Source: Flexivirga meconopsidis
GTDB taxonomy: Bacteria; Actinomycetota; Actinomycetes; Actinomycetales; Dermatophilaceae
Length of the DNA stretch: 64,000 nucleotides
Reading direction: 5' to 3'
Assembly (NCBI RefSeq): GCF_026162425.1
Contig: NZ_JAOBQJ010000004.1
Coordinates: 496,001 to 560,000 of the forward strand
This document shows positions 33,320 to 42,504 of the stretch, piece after piece. Numbering within the stretch: position 1 is the first letter of the stretch; the number at the start of each line of letters is the position of its first letter. The translations under genes were made by a program, and so were the position numbers. Under the pieces are notes generated by a model. The model saw only the letters and a list, made by a program, of their open reading frames with translations, did no database searches and was not told the DNA's origin.

Positions 33320-33804
33320 TCGTCGCGCGCCGTGTGATTGTGCGCGTCGACCAAGGCCGCCAGCCGCTGCGCCTCCGCCATGGCCCGGTCGCCGTCCGAG
33401 CGCTGCACCGCCATCACCGACAGCGTCTCGGTGTCGGCGAGTTCCAGGATCAGCCAGGGCGGACCGCCGCCGAATTGCACGTTGACGATCTCCGCCCACG
33501 GGATGTCGCGAGATGAGATCAGGTTCTGCACATGCAGGCCGCTCTCGGTCGGCTTGGCGTGCACCAGCGCATAGCGCAACAAGAACAGTGCGATAGCCAC
33601 CCCGAAGACGACCAGAGCCACCGAATCCTGCCCGCTCCAGCCGTTTTCACCGCCGCGCGGCACCTGGATGCCGACGATCGCGAAGACGACGACCGTCGCG
33701 ACCGCCGCAACGATCGACACGATGCGCGACCTGCGCGGGCGGAAGGTGGCGTATGCCGCGGCCCGCTTCGCCGGGTCGCTGCGTGGATTGCTCACAGTCG
33801 GCAT
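33316..33804 (-). CDS. PH-domain membrane protein next to hisG
   Basis: A 162-residue protein with two membrane segments (IVSIVAAVATVVVFAIVGIQV and SVALVVFGVAIALFLLRYALV) and a C-terminal bacterial PH domain: ESGLHVQNLISSRDIPWAEIVNVQF matches the GLxVRNxxRxxxIPWxxIxxVxF pattern. It occurs beside hisG in many actinobacteria; the function is unknown. Its start overlaps the hisG end by 13 bp, so it is the last gene of the long minus-strand run. Confidence 0.82.
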   Translation of the reverse strand: MPTVSNPRSDPAKRAAAYATFRPRRSRIVSIVAAVATVVVFAIVGIQVPRGGENGWSGQDSVALVVFGVAIALFLLRYALVHAKPTESGLHVQNLISSRDIPWAEIVNVQFGGGPPWLILELADTETLSVMAVQRSDGDRAMAEAQRLAALVDAHNHTARDD

Positions 33805-34670
33805 GCGGCGATCTCCGTCACCAGGATGGCGCGGGCACCGACCTCGTAGAGCTCGTCCATGACGGTGTTGGTGCTGCTGCGCGGCACCATCGCGCGCACG
33901 GCGACGTATCCCTTGTCGTGCAGCGGCGACACGGTCGGCGACTCCAGGCCGGGCGTGAGCGCGCAGGCCCGCTCGACGAGTTCGACCTTGATGTCGTAAT
34001 CCATCATCACGTAGCGGCGCGCGGTGAGCACACCCTGCAGACGCCGCACCAGCACGTCGATCGCACCGGTGTCGCCGGCCCGGTCCTGCGGCTGGATCAG
34101 CACTGCCTCGCTGGTCAGGATCGGCTCACCGAAAACCTCGAGGCCGGCATTGCGCAGGGTCGTGCCGGTCTCGACGACGTCGGCGATGACGTCGGCAACC
34201 CCGAGGGTGACCGCGGTCTCCACGGCACCGTCGAGGCGTACGACGCTGGCGTCGATCCCCTTCGCCGCCAGGTCTTTTCGGACCAGGCCGGGAAAGCTGG
34301 TGGCAATCCGCTTGCCGTCGAGCTCGGCGACGGAAGCCGCTTGCCCGGGACGTGCGGCGTAGCGGAAGGTCGATCCGCCATACCCGAGTTGCATGACCTC
34401 GACGGCCGGTGCCTGTGAGTCGAGCAGGAGGTCGCGGCCGGTGATGCCGACATCGAGAGTGCCCTGGCCGACATACACCGCGATGTCACGCGGGCGCAGG
34501 TAGAACAGCTCGACGCGCTGCTCGGCATCGACGACGACGAGTTCCTTGGACTCGCGGCGGCCGCGGTAGCCGGCCTCACGCATGACCTCCGCGCTGGCCT
34601 CGGCGAGCGCGCCCTTGTTGGGCATCGCGACGCGCAGCACGGGGCGGGATTCAGTGTCAGAGGTGGGCAT
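33792..34670 (-). CDS. hisG: ATP phosphoribosyltransferase (long form)
   Basis: First enzyme of histidine synthesis (ATP + PRPP to phosphoribosyl-ATP), 292 residues. It is the long, self-contained form with a C-terminal His-feedback domain (from about residue 215). [11 protein letters not shown] is the start of the catalytic domain, [18 protein letters not shown] the first hinge, and [18 protein letters not shown] the PRPP-binding E-x-G-x-T loop. It overlaps hisE upstream by 14 bp, a usual hisE-hisG pair. Confidence 0.96.
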   Translation of the reverse strand: MPTSDTESRPVLRVAMPNKGALAEASAEVMREAGYRGRRESKELVVVDAEQRVELFYLRPRDIAVYVGQGTLDVGITGRDLLLDSQAPAVEVMQLGYGGSTFRYAARPGQAASVAELDGKRIATSFPGLVRKDLAAKGIDASVVRLDGAVETAVTLGVADVIADVVETGTTLRNAGLEVFGEPILTSEAVLIQPQDRAGDTGAIDVLVRRLQGVLTARRYVMMDYDIKVELVERACALTPGLESPTVSPLHDKGYVAVRAMVPRSSTNTVMDELYEVGARAILVTEIAACRL

Positions 34671-34920
34671 AGACGTCCTCCAGCGAGATGTTGCGGGCCA
34701 GCATGAGCACCTGCAGGTGGTAGAGCAGCTGGCTGATCTCCTCAGCGGTGCGCTCGTCGCCCTCGTGCTCGGCGGCCATCCACACCTCGGCCGCTTCCTC
34801 GACGATCTTCTTGCCGATCTGATGGACCCCGGCGTCGAGCTCCCGCACGGTGCCGGAATCGGCAGGTCGCTCCTGGGCCTTGAGGGTCAGCTCGGCAAAC
34901 AGCTGATCGAACGTCTTCAC
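34657..34920 (-). CDS. hisE: Phosphoribosyl-ATP pyrophosphatase
   Basis: Second step of histidine synthesis, removing pyrophosphate from phosphoribosyl-ATP. From a GTG start ([14 protein letters not shown]) it has 87 residues, the usual size. The MazG-like helical signature [17 protein letters not shown] has the metal-binding ExxE residues, and [15 protein letters not shown] the matching partner helix. Upstream TTG and ATG codons are less likely, because other HisE proteins begin MKTFdxLF. It lies 67 bp downstream of the DUF2971 gene. Confidence 0.93.
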   Translation of the reverse strand: MKTFDQLFAELTLKAQERPADSGTVRELDAGVHQIGKKIVEEAAEVWMAAEHEGDERTAEEISQLLYHLQVLMLARNISLEDVYAHL

Positions 34921-34987
34921 GTCGGACAAGGCTACGTGAGCGTCTGGACTGCTCCGTCCGCGCGCCCGCCGATCGGGACGCATCGCG

Positions 34988-35998
34988 TCATTCGCGAAAC
35001 GGTATGCCGGAGCGGGTCACCGGCACGTCGGCCCGGCCGTGCGCGGCCAGCAGGTCACGCACCGACTGCTCGGCTGCGGCGCCGTGCGCCGACGGGGATA
35101 CGGTGACCGCCCGGATCGGGAGCGGGCATGACGCCGGAGTCAGCAGCGTGTCAGGGTCGTCTCCGGGTCCGGTGAGTTGCAAGTATGGCGCGAGGCCGTA
35201 CCGGCTCGGCCGGTACTGCACGACGTCCGCGAGGTCGTGCAGCAGCGTCGAACGGTCGCCCTGCATCCACAACACGTATGACGCCCGCACTTCGTCCTCG
35301 TCCACGAAGCCGGGGTGTTTGATCAGCAACAGAGCATCCTCGAGATCGTCGAACATGCCCTGCAGATCCAGCTCCTGGTCCTTGGACAACGCCTCGCGCA
35401 TCTCCTCCGGCGTCGCGCCGGACGGTTGCGACCCGAGCGCGTCCCGGATCCGCCGCAACGTTGCGGCCCGGTTGTCCAGGACGGCGTCGATCAGTTCTTC
35501 CTGGGCCGCGCGCGCGTAACGCACCGACCGCCACGGTTTGCGCCGCAACCGGCCGGTGCTGCCGACCGTCGCGGTGCCGGGCGTGGAGCGTATGCCGGGT
35601 GCGGTGCCGAGCACGCGCAGCGATTCGTCGCGGTCCAGACCGAGCGCATAGGACTCACCGGCGCCACCGTAATTGCGCCACATCGCAAGGGAGTCCGGCG
35701 CGGACGACGCGCTGAGCACGAAGAAGATCGCTCCTGCCTCGGGCACCCCCTCCCTTCCGCGGGGCGCCGCCTCCTCACCCTTGTCCCGCATGAGCTGGCG
35801 GACCTGACCGTAGACGCCGTCGGGCTCGGCCTGCGCGCGCTGCGCCATACGCTCACCGGCGAGGTGCTGGCCGAGCTCGATCTCGCCCCGGTCGTTGAGG
35901 AACTGCGACGACGTCGCCCACAGCGTGTCGGTGCGCAGGATCGAGAGCAGACCAGCTGCGTCGGTGTAGTGCCAGACCAGGTTGTTGTCGTCGCTCAC
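34988..35998 (-). CDS. DUF2971 domain-containing protein
   Basis: A 336-residue soluble protein starting at GTG ([20 protein letters not shown]). The N-terminal [18 protein letters not shown] corresponds to the DUF2971 motif (W-x-S-x-x-x-F-N-D-x-x-E), and [15 protein letters not shown] and YVLWMQGD lie at the usual later positions. The function of the family is unknown. Its GTG overlaps the ribH stop (GTGA), so it should be translated from the riboflavin operon mRNA, although nothing in it suggests riboflavin chemistry. The C-terminal third (from [15 protein letters not shown]) is variable. Confidence 0.75.
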   Translation of the reverse strand: MSDDNNLVWHYTDAAGLLSILRTDTLWATSSQFLNDRGEIELGQHLAGERMAQRAQAEPDGVYGQVRQLMRDKGEEAAPRGREGVPEAGAIFFVLSASSAPDSLAMWRNYGGAGESYALGLDRDESLRVLGTAPGIRSTPGTATVGSTGRLRRKPWRSVRYARAAQEELIDAVLDNRAATLRRIRDALGSQPSGATPEEMREALSKDQELDLQGMFDDLEDALLLIKHPGFVDEDEVRASYVLWMQGDRSTLLHDLADVVQYRPSRYGLAPYLQLTGPGDDPDTLLTPASCPLPIRAVTVSPSAHGAAAEQSVRDLLAAHGRADVPVTRSGIPFRE

Positions 35999-36477
35999 CC
36001 TGTCGACGGTACTGCGGCTGCGCGCAGCGTCACCGCGGTCGCGATCGCGGCGGTGCTCGCCTCGAAGCCCTTGTCCTCCGGCGACCCGGGCAGTCCGGCG
36101 CGATCGAGCGCTTGCTGCTCGGTGTCGCAGGTGAGCACGCCGAACCCGATCGGGACGCCGGTGCGGACGGCGACCTCGGTCAGCCCGTTTGTCGCCGACT
36201 GGCAGACGTAGTCGAAATGCGGTGTGCCGCCGCGAATTACGACCCCGAGCGTCACCACCGCGTCGTATGACGCAGCGAGTCGTGCGGCAGCGACGGACAG
36301 CTCGAAGGTGCCGGGCACCCGGACCACGTCGCTGTCGGTGACGCCGCAAGCCTCCAGCCCGCGCCGTGCGCCGTCGAGCAACCCGTCCATCACCTGGGTG
36401 TGCCAGGACGCGGCGACGACCGCGACGCGCAGGCCGCTGCCGTCGACGACAGTTGTGGGAGCGCCGGATCCGCTCAT
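35995..36477 (-). CDS. ribH: 6,7-dimethyl-8-ribityllumazine synthase
   Basis: Penultimate riboflavin enzyme, joining ArP (5-amino-6-ribitylaminouracil) and dihydroxybutanone phosphate. The protein has 160 residues. Conserved elements are [20 protein letters not shown] (substrate Trp), [31 protein letters not shown] with the catalytic His, and [15 protein letters not shown]. The ATG lies only 10 bp after a strong hairpin (36487-36525) that separates it from ribBA and could affect its translation. It overlaps the DUF2971 gene by 4 bp. Confidence 0.96.
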   Translation of the reverse strand: MSGSGAPTTVVDGSGLRVAVVAASWHTQVMDGLLDGARRGLEACGVTDSDVVRVPGTFELSVAAARLAASYDAVVTLGVVIRGGTPHFDYVCQSATNGLTEVAVRTGVPIGFGVLTCDTEQQALDRAGLPGSPEDKGFEASTAAIATAVTLRAAAVPSTG

Positions 36478-36486
36478 TTTCGGGGC

Positions 36487-36525
36487 CCCCGCAAAGTAGC
36501 GAGCGCTAGCGAGCACTTTGTGGGG
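36487..36525 (-). promoter_or_regulatory. Strong hairpin before ribH
   Basis: Arms CCCCGCAAAGT (36487-36497) and ACTTTGTGGGG (36515-36525) pair over 11 bp with one mismatch/wobble, and the loop AGCGAGCGCTAGCGAGC is itself palindromic. The hairpin begins about 10 nt upstream of the ribH ATG in a 52-bp gap, so it could attenuate transcription, stabilise the upstream mRNA or hide the ribH ribosome-binding site. Confidence 0.55.
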
Positions 36526-36529
36526 TGAA

Positions 36530-37723
36530 TCATGATGCCTCCAGGGTGTGACCGAGTCGGGTGCGTTTGGTTTCGAGATAGCTGCGATTGCTGGGGGTGC
36601 TCGGCACCTGCAGTGGCACTTGTTCGACGTGCATGCCGAGCTCACCCAGGGCGGCCACCTTTGCCGGGTTGTTGGTGAGCAGCCGGAGTGTCTCGACTTC
36701 GAGATCGGTGAGGATCGCTGCTGCTGCGTCGAATTCGCGGGCGTCGACCGGCAGGCCGAGCGCGGTCTGCGCGTCGACGGTGTCCAGCCCGGTGTCCTGC
36801 ACCTCGTAGGCGCGCAGTTTGTCGACCAGACCGACGCCGCGTCCCTCGTGCCCGCGCAGGTAGACGATTGCCCCGCCATACGTGGCGACGCGGCGCATGG
36901 ACTCGGCCAGCTGCGGGCCGCAGTCGCAGCGCTGGGAGCCAAAGACGTCGCCGGTGAGGCATTCGGAATGCACTCGCACCAGGGGTGATTCGTCCATCAG
37001 CCCACGTGGGGAGACGAGCGCAACATGCTCGGCGCCGGTGCGTTCGTCGCTGTAGGCGACCGCGGTGAAGATGCCGTGCTCGGTGGGCAAGGTCGTCGTC
37101 GCGCGTCGGACCACCCGGTCGTGCCGGCGCCGCCAGGCGACCAGATCGGCGATGGTCACCACGACCAGACTGTCCCGCTCGGCCAGCCGCTCCGCGTCGG
37201 CCAGTCGCATCATCGAACCGTCGTCGTGCACCAGCTCGACGATCGCGCCGACGGGAGGCCGACCGGCGAGCCGGCACAGGTCGACGGTGGCCTCGGTGTG
37301 CCCGGTCCGCTCCAGCACGCCGCCGGGCCGCGCTCGCAACGGGAAGACGTGACCCGGCCGAGTGAGCGCCTCCGCAGTCGACGCCGGATCGGCAAGCACG
37401 GCAATGGTTCTGGCACGCTCCTCGGCGCTGATGCCGGTGCTCACCCCGACCCGCGCATCCACCGAGACGGTGTAGGCGGTGCCCTTGGGGTCCTCGTTCG
37501 CGGTGACCATCGGTGGCAATCCGAGCCGGTCGGCGACGGCATCCGGCATCGGCGCGCAGATCACGCCGGAGCCGTGCCGCACCGCCCAGCCGACCCACTG
37601 CGGATCGACATCGTCACCGGCGATCACCAGGTCGACCTCGTTCTCGCGGTCGGCGTCGTCAGCCACCAGCACCGGTCTGCCCGCTGCGATTTCGGCGATT
37701 GCTTGCTCGATCTTGGCGATCAT
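36530..37723 (-). CDS. ribBA: Bifunctional DHBP synthase / GTP cyclohydrolase II
   Basis: Two-domain enzyme feeding both branches of riboflavin synthesis, 397 residues. Residues 1-200 are Rib[18 protein letters not shown] holds the metal-binding Glu residues (usual sequence DREDEGDL; here Val replaces the common Gly) and [10 protein letters not shown] the second metal site. Residues 205-397 are Rib[20 protein letters not shown] has the three zinc cysteines, [21 protein letters not shown] the GTP site and LLTNNPAK the C-terminal motif. It starts in an ATGA overlap with the PnuC-like gene (37720-38424). Confidence 0.95.
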   Translation of the reverse strand: MIAKIEQAIAEIAAGRPVLVADDADRENEVDLVIAGDDVDPQWVGWAVRHGSGVICAPMPDAVADRLGLPPMVTANEDPKGTAYTVSVDARVGVSTGISAEERARTIAVLADPASTAEALTRPGHVFPLRARPGGVLERTGHTEATVDLCRLAGRPPVGAIVELVHDDGSMMRLADAERLAERDSLVVVTIADLVAWRRRHDRVVRRATTTLPTEHGIFTAVAYSDERTGAEHVALVSPRGLMDESPLVRVHSECLTGDVFGSQRCDCGPQLAESMRRVATYGGAIVYLRGHEGRGVGLVDKLRAYEVQDTGLDTVDAQTALGLPVDAREFDAAAAILTDLEVETLRLLTNNPAKVAALGELGMHVEQVPLQVPSTPSNRSYLETKRTRLGHTLEAS

Positions 37724-38424
37724 GACGCCACCACCTGCCCCGTGGGTTCGTTCGTCCTGCCTTTCGCCCGGCTGATCCGCAGCCAGACGAAGAAACCCCA
37801 GACCACGAAGGCCGCGTAGATCGCGTACAGCGCCGCCGAGGGGTAGTACTCGAAGTGGATCAGCTCCGGCACGCCCACCAGGTCGACGGCCAGCCAGGCC
37901 AGCCAGAAGTCGACCCAGCCGCGGGCCATCGCGAAGGTCGCGACGATGGAGCCGACGAAGATCCAGGCGTCGGCCCAGTAGTAGAAGTCGGGCGGGGTCC
38001 AGCCGACCCCGATCACCCGGAACAGCCACTGGCAGACCAGGACTCCGACGATCCAGAAGCCGATGTAGCCGGCACGTTCGGTCATCGTCGCCCACCGCGG
38101 CTGCACCGCGGGGGCGTCGTCCGCGCGTCCTCGGCGATTGCGCTGCCACAGGACCCAGCCGTAGAGCGAGGTGAGGATGAAGAACACCTGGCGGCCGGCC
38201 TGCCCGAACATCACCTGCCCGCCGTGCGCGGTGAAGCCGAGCGCGAAGAAGACGGTGAACAGCAGTGCGTTGCCGATGATGCCGATCGGCCAGGCCCAGA
38301 CCTTGCGCCGCATGCCGCCGATCGCGGAGGCGAGACCGAAGAGGTTGCCGACGATCTCGCGCCAGGTGATGCCGTGTCCGCCGATCGTGATCGACGCATC
38401 GTAGAGCCGCTCGAAGACGTTCAC
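37720..38424 (-). CDS. ribM: PnuC-family vitamin transporter, probable riboflavin importer RibM/PnuX
   Basis: A 234-residue membrane protein with about seven hydrophobic segments and the PnuC fold: GNLFGLASAIGGMRRKVWAWPIGIIGN early and WADAWIFVGSIVATFAMARGWVDFWLAWL late contain the conserved W/N/Q contacts. PnuC proteins import nicotinamide riboside, but homologues inside actinobacterial rib operons (RibM of Streptomyces, PnuX of Corynebacterium) carry riboflavin. Its place between ribE and ribBA, behind an FMN riboswitch, matches the ribE-M-AB-H order, so riboflavin uptake is the better reading. It overlaps both neighbours by 4 bp. Confidence 0.82.
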   Translation of the reverse strand: MNVFERLYDASITIGGHGITWREIVGNLFGLASAIGGMRRKVWAWPIGIIGNALLFTVFFALGFTAHGGQVMFGQAGRQVFFILTSLYGWVLWQRNRRGRADDAPAVQPRWATMTERAGYIGFWIVGVLVCQWLFRVIGVGWTPPDFYYWADAWIFVGSIVATFAMARGWVDFWLAWLAVDLVGVPELIHFEYYPSAALYAIYAAFVVWGFFVWLRISRAKGRTNEPTGQVVAS

Positions 38425-39038
38425 GAACGGCCTGCTTCCTGCGGCACCCGGCCGGTGGCGACCAGACGCTCGACATACTTGGCGAGCACGTCGACCTCGA
38501 CGTTGACGACGTCCCCGACCTGCCGACGGCCGAGCGTGGTCAGCGTCAGGGTGGTCGGGATGAGACAGACAGTGAACGTGTCCTCGGTGACCGCGGCAAC
38601 GGTGAGTGAAACCCCGTCCAGCGCAACCGAACCCTTCTCCACCACGTATGGCGCAAGACTCTCGGGCAACGCGAAGACCACCTCGGTCCAGTGGTCCCGC
38701 TCGGTGCGTGACACCAGCGCCGCCGTGCCGTCGACGTGGCCCTGGACGATGTGTCCGCCGAGTCGTCCATCGGCCCGCACTGCGCGCTCGAGGTTGACCG
38801 GGGCGCCCGACTGCAGAGCGCCCAGACTGCTGCGCTCCAGCGTCTCGGCCATCACGTCCACGCTGAACTGCGAGTCATCGAAGTCGACCAAGGTCAGGCA
38901 GACGCCGTTGACCGCGATCGACGCTCCGTGCTCTGCGCCCTGTAGGACGGTGCTCGCCGCGACGCGCAGAGTTGCCGAGTCCCCTTGTAGCTCAAGACTT
39001 TCGATGCTGCCGAGTTCTTCCACGATGCCGGTGAACAT
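38421..39038 (-). CDS. ribE: Riboflavin synthase alpha chain
   Basis: Last riboflavin step, dismutating two lumazines. The protein has 205 residues and consists of two tandem lumazine-binding barrels (residues 1-95 and 96-190): the first starts MFTGIVEELGSIE and the second repeats the fold with HIVQGHVDGTAAL. VNGVCLTLV and LDGVSLTVA are the paired repeats. The start at 39038 is chosen over an ATG 6 bp upstream because GGAGG lies eight bases before it and the family begins MFTGI. It is 2 bp from the ribD stop. Confidence 0.96.
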   Translation of the reverse strand: MFTGIVEELGSIESLELQGDSATLRVAASTVLQGAEHGASIAVNGVCLTLVDFDDSQFSVDVMAETLERSSLGALQSGAPVNLERAVRADGRLGGHIVQGHVDGTAALVSRTERDHWTEVVFALPESLAPYVVEKGSVALDGVSLTVAAVTEDTFTVCLIPTTLTLTTLGRRQVGDVVNVEVDVLAKYVERLVATGRVPQEAGRS

Positions 39039-39040
39039 TG

Positions 39041-40039
39041 TCATTTCCTCCGATAGGTCAGCCGCACGTCGTCGCCGACGCGGGTGAGGTCGTGCAGTCG
39101 CAGGGAGACTGCGTCGGCGAGGGTCTCGATGCCCAGCGCGCCGACCGCGCTGCTGCCAGCGCCGAGAAGTTTGGGGGCGATGTAGCCGACCACCTCGTCG
39201 ACCAGGCCGGCGGCGACGAAGGCGGCGCCGAGCGTCGGCCCACCCTCGAGGAAGAGGTGGTGAATGCCACGGTCGTGCAGTTCCTTCAGCACGCGCTCCG
39301 GGTCATGGGTGTGCAGTTGCACCGTCGGGGCGGTGTCGTCGAGCACCCTTGAGGTTGCCGGGATTTCACGCTCTCCGATGATCACGCGCAACGGCTGTTG
39401 CGACGCCGGCTCCCCGTCGGCGGCCCGCACGGTCAGTTGCGGGTCGTCGGCGAGCACGGTGCCGGTGCCGGCGGCGATCGCTCCTGCGGTCGCACGCAGC
39501 CGGTGCACGTCGGCGCGTGCGTCGGGGCCGGTGATCCACTTGCTGCTGCCATCCGCCGCCGCGGAGTAGCCGTCCAGGGTCGCGGCGAACTTCCAGCTGA
39601 CCCACGGGCGTCCGTGGGTGAGCGAGAACGTCCAGTGGTCGTTGAGGGCGGACGCCTCGCCGGCGAGGGTGCCGGCATACACCTCGATGCCGTGGCTGCG
39701 CAGCACGTCCGCGCCACCCCGGGCGATCGGGTTGGGGTCGCTCTGGGCAAAGACGACGCGCGCGACCCTGGCCGCGGCGAGGGCGTCGGCACAGGCTCCG
39801 GTGCGGCCGACGTGCGCGCACGGCTCGAGCGTGACGTATGCCGTGGCACCCGCCGCGTCGCCGGCGTCGGCGAGGGCAGCAACCTCGGCATGCGGCGTGC
39901 CGGCCCCGCGGTGCCAGCCGCGACCGATGACGACGCCGTCGCGCACCAGCACGCAGCCGACCCGCGGATTGGGATCGACGGCAGGCCCGCGCGCAGCAAG
40001 CGAAATCGCTTCGCGCATAAGGGCTTCGGTTGCCGCCAT
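39041..40039 (-). CDS. ribD: Bifunctional riboflavin deaminase/reductase RibD
   Basis: Two-domain enzyme (332 residues) for the second and third steps of the pyrimidine branch. Residues 1-145 are the zinc deaminase: GTPHAEVAAL (His/Glu) and LEPCAHVGRTGAC (two zinc Cys). Residues 146-332 are the NADPH reductase: VSWKFAATLDGYSAAADGSSKWIT and LFLEGGPTLGAAFVAAGLVDEV. First gene of the rib operon, 111 bp after an FMN riboswitch. The ATG has AAGGAG about five bases upstream, directly after a hairpin (40050-40072). Confidence 0.96.
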   Translation of the reverse strand: MAATEALMREAISLAARGPAVDPNPRVGCVLVRDGVVIGRGWHRGAGTPHAEVAALADAGDAAGATAYVTLEPCAHVGRTGACADALAAARVARVVFAQSDPNPIARGGADVLRSHGIEVYAGTLAGEASALNDHWTFSLTHGRPWVSWKFAATLDGYSAAADGSSKWITGPDARADVHRLRATAGAIAAGTGTVLADDPQLTVRAADGEPASQQPLRVIIGEREIPATSRVLDDTAPTVQLHTHDPERVLKELHDRGIHHLFLEGGPTLGAAFVAAGLVDEVVGYIAPKLLGAGSSAVGALGIETLADAVSLRLHDLTRVGDDVRLTYRRK

Positions 40040-40049
40040 GTCACTCCTT

Positions 40050-40150
40050 CCCGGGTCCGATCGGACTCCGGGGGTGACGGACGACCGCGCGAATCCGCCG
40101 GCCTCAGTGCCGACGAACGCGTCGCCGTGGGTCGCGTCATCGACGCGACC
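40050..40150 (-). promoter_or_regulatory. Expression platform between FMN riboswitch and ribD
   Basis: Two hairpins stand between the riboswitch aptamer and ribD. The first (40130-40150) is a perfect 9-bp stem GGTCGCGTC / GACGCGACC with an ATC loop, immediately after the aptamer. The second (40050-40072) pairs CCGGGTCCGA with TCGGACTCCGG around a palindromic core and abuts the AAGGAG site of ribD, so its folding could decide ribosome access. Neither has a T-run, favouring translational control, though a factor-dependent terminator is not excluded. Confidence 0.55.
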
Positions 40151-40277
40151 CTCGTGCTGCCTCCCATCCGGACTTTAACCGTCGGTCCTGGAGTTTCACC
40201 AGGTCAACCGGCCGCCGAAGCGGCCGGGTCGCGGACTATCACCGCCGGCTCGGAATTTCACCGACCCCGGAGCACGT
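40150..40277 (-). promoter_or_regulatory. FMN riboswitch (RFN element)
   Basis: The minus strand carries the conserved RFN blocks in order: GCTCCGGGGTCGGTGAAATT, GGCGGTGATAGTCCGCGACC, a variable hairpin (GGCCGCTTCGGCGGCC), TTGACCTGGTGAAACTCC, GACCGACGGTTAAAGTCC and GGATGGGAGGCAGCACG. These match the six-helix FMN aptamer consensus essentially base for base. It lies between rpe and ribD and should repress ribD-ribE-ribM-ribBA-ribH (and the coupled DUF2971 gene) when FMN is plentiful. Confidence 0.97.
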
Positions 40278-40310
40278 GACAACCAGTATGCCACGGGGTG
40301 CAAGCCGCCC

Positions 40311-40973
40311 TCACGCGTGCGTGGCGCAACCCTTCGCAAGCTCACGCAGTTGGTCGACCGCGGCGGCGGCATCCTGCGCGCCATACACCGCGGAGCCCGC
40401 GACGAAGACGTCCGCGCCGGCCTCGGCGCACTGCTCGATCGTGGTGGCGGACACTCCACCGTCCACCTGCACCCATACCTCGCCGCCGCGGCGTTTCACC
40501 GCCTCCCGCACCTGCTGCACCTTCGGCAGCTGGTCGGCCATGAAACTTTGCCCGCCGAAGCCGGGCTCGACCGTCATCACCAGCACCATGTCGAGCGTGT
40601 CGAGCAGTTCTTCATACGGTGCGAACGCCGTCGCCGGCTTCAGCGCCATCGCCGCCCGGGCGCCCGCGGCGCGCAGATCGGCCGCGAGCTTGCGCGGCTG
40701 GTTGGACGCCTCGATGTGGAAGGTGACGCTCTGCGCGCCCGCTTCGGCGTATGACGGTGCCCACTTGTCGGGATCGTCGATCATCAGGTGACAGTCGAGC
40801 GGGATCGGCGACACCTTGAGCAGCGACTCGACCACCGGCAGCCCGAGCGTCAGATTGGGCACGAAGTGGTAGTCCATGACGTCCACGTGTGCCCAGTCCG
40901 CGTTGGCGATCCGATCGAGATCACGCTGCAGATTGGCGAAGTCAGCGGACAGGATGCTCGGAGCGATCAGCAT
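40311..40973 (-). CDS. rpe: Ribulose-phosphate 3-epimerase
   Basis: Pentose phosphate enzyme interconverting ribulose-5-P and xylulose-5-P. The TIM barrel has 220 residues and starts [15 protein letters not shown]. Metal and catalytic residues are in [16 protein letters not shown] (Asp, His), LDCHLMID (His) and VQVDGGVS (Asp), and [10 protein letters not shown] is the phosphate loop. An alternative upstream start would run into rsmB. It is 10 bp downstream of rsmB and ends 34 bp before the riboswitch; the linkage rpe-ribD is common in actinobacteria. Confidence 0.96.
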   Translation of the reverse strand: MLIAPSILSADFANLQRDLDRIANADWAHVDVMDYHFVPNLTLGLPVVESLLKVSPIPLDCHLMIDDPDKWAPSYAEAGAQSVTFHIEASNQPRKLAADLRAAGARAAMALKPATAFAPYEELLDTLDMVLVMTVEPGFGGQSFMADQLPKVQQVREAVKRRGGEVWVQVDGGVSATTIEQCAEAGADVFVAGSAVYGAQDAAAAVDQLRELAKGCATHA

Positions 40974-40983
40974 GCGGCGGTTC

Positions 40984-42504
40984 TCAATCTTCTTTACTGG
41001 CAGGCGATTTGCGGAGCAACGCGAAGAACATCGCATCGGTGTTGTGCACGTGCGGCCAGAGCTGCACGGTTGGTCCGTCGCCGAGGTCGGCGACCTGCTC
41101 CCCCGCGGCGTCGCGGAAGAGCGGCCGGGCGTCCTCGACGGTGACGTCGTCGCGGCCTTCGACGGCGGCGCGCACGATCTCGGCGGTCTCGGCAACGTGC
41201 GGACTGCAGGTGACGTAGGCGACGAGGCCGCCGGGCTTGGCGGCGGCGAGTGCGGAGCCGAGTAGTTCGCCCTGCAACTGGGTCAGCGTCGTGACGTCCG
41301 CCGGAGTGCGCCGCCAGCGCGCCTCCGGGCGGCGACGCAGCGCACCGAGACCGGTGCACGGCGCGTCGACCAGCACCTTGTCGTAGGTGTCGGGCTCCTC
41401 GGCGCCGAGCTCGCGTCCGTCGCCCGTGCCGATCATCACCTCGATGCCGGAGTCGATCGCGGCGGCCAGCGTGCGACGGATCAGGTCGGTGCGGTGCTCG
41501 CTGACCTCATTGACGAACAGCACCGAATCCTGCTGTGCCGCAAGGGTGGCGAGCAACGCTGCCTTGCCGCCAGGCCCGGCACACAGGTCGAGCCACTCCC
41601 CGGATGCGTCGTTGGTCCCGTCGGCAGCAGCCAGGGCCAGCGCGACCAGCTGAGACCCTTCGTCCTGCACCGCGGCCCGCGTCTGACGCACCGCGGGGAT
41701 GTCGGCCGGGTCCCCACCGGGCAGCGTCGTGCCAACGGGTGACAGCGTCGACGCCTCGGCGCCGGCTTCGACGAGTTCGGCGACCGTCGCCAGGCCCGGG
41801 CGGGCCACCAGCGAGACCGTCGGCGGTGCATTGTCGGCCTCCAGCAGCTTCACCAGTGCCGTGTCGAGCTCGCCGTCGTCGGTGATGCCGCCGGCCCGCA
41901 GCGCACCCCGCAGCGCCCGCACCACCCACGCGGGATGGGAGTGCTCGACCGCGAGCGCGTCGATGCGGTCGCGCCCGGCGGTGACCTCGGCGATCCACTC
42001 CTCACGGGTGCGTTCGGTGATGCGGCGCAGCACCGCGTTGACGAAGCCGGACGCGCCCGCGCCGTTGACCTCACGCGCCAGCGCGACAGTCTCGGACGCG
42101 GCCGCGTGTGCGGGCACCCGCATGTTGAGGATCTGGTGCGCGCCGATGCGCAGCGTGTCGAGCACCGGCGGGTCGATCTGCCCCGCCGGTCGACCGGCCG
42201 CGAACTCGATGATCGCGTCATACAGTCCACGCATCCGGATAGCGCCGTAGGTCAGCTCGGTCGCGAATCCGGCGTCCCTGCCGTGCAATTCGGCGGTGCG
42301 CAGCGCCTTGGGCAACTCCAGATTGGCGTAGGCACCGTCGGCCACCGCCCGACTCACCTGCCAGGCGACCTTGCGTGCGGGGTCGCCGCCGCGGCGGCGG
42401 TCGGCCGGCCGGGTGGCGGTGCGCTTGCCGGCACCATGCCGGCGCGACTCCGGCCGCTGCCGGCCCTTGGCGTCGCGGTAGCCGCCGGACGGATTTTCAC
42501 TCAT
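40984..42504 (-). CDS. rsmB: 16S rRNA m5C methyltransferase RsmB-like
   Basis: SAM-dependent methyltransferase of the Sun/RsmB family, 506 residues. After about 45 basic residues comes an NusB-like RNA-binding domain (residues about 50-190), then a Rossmann methyltransferase domain: [16 protein letters not shown] is the SAM-binding loop. The catalytic cysteine is in [19 protein letters not shown] and the releasing cysteine in [13 protein letters not shown]. The target in E. coli is C967 of 16S rRNA; the same target is assumed here. Its start overlaps the fmt stop by 4 bp. Confidence 0.93.
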   Translation of the reverse strand: MSENPSGGYRDAKGRQRPESRRHGAGKRTATRPADRRRGGDPARKVAWQVSRAVADGAYANLELPKALRTAELHGRDAGFATELTYGAIRMRGLYDAIIEFAAGRPAGQIDPPVLDTLRIGAHQILNMRVPAHAAASETVALAREVNGAGASGFVNAVLRRITERTREEWIAEVTAGRDRIDALAVEHSHPAWVVRALRGALRAGGITDDGELDTALVKLLEADNAPPTVSLVARPGLATVAELVEAGAEASTLSPVGTTLPGGDPADIPAVRQTRAAVQDEGSQLVALALAAADGTNDASGEWLDLCAGPGGKAALLATLAAQQDSVLFVNEVSEHRTDLIRRTLAAAIDSGIEVMIGTGDGRELGAEEPDTYDKVLVDAPCTGLGALRRRPEARWRRTPADVTTLTQLQGELLGSALAAAKPGGLVAYVTCSPHVAETAEIVRAAVEGRDDVTVEDARPLFRDAAGEQVADLGDGPTVQLWPHVHNTDAMFFALLRKSPASKED

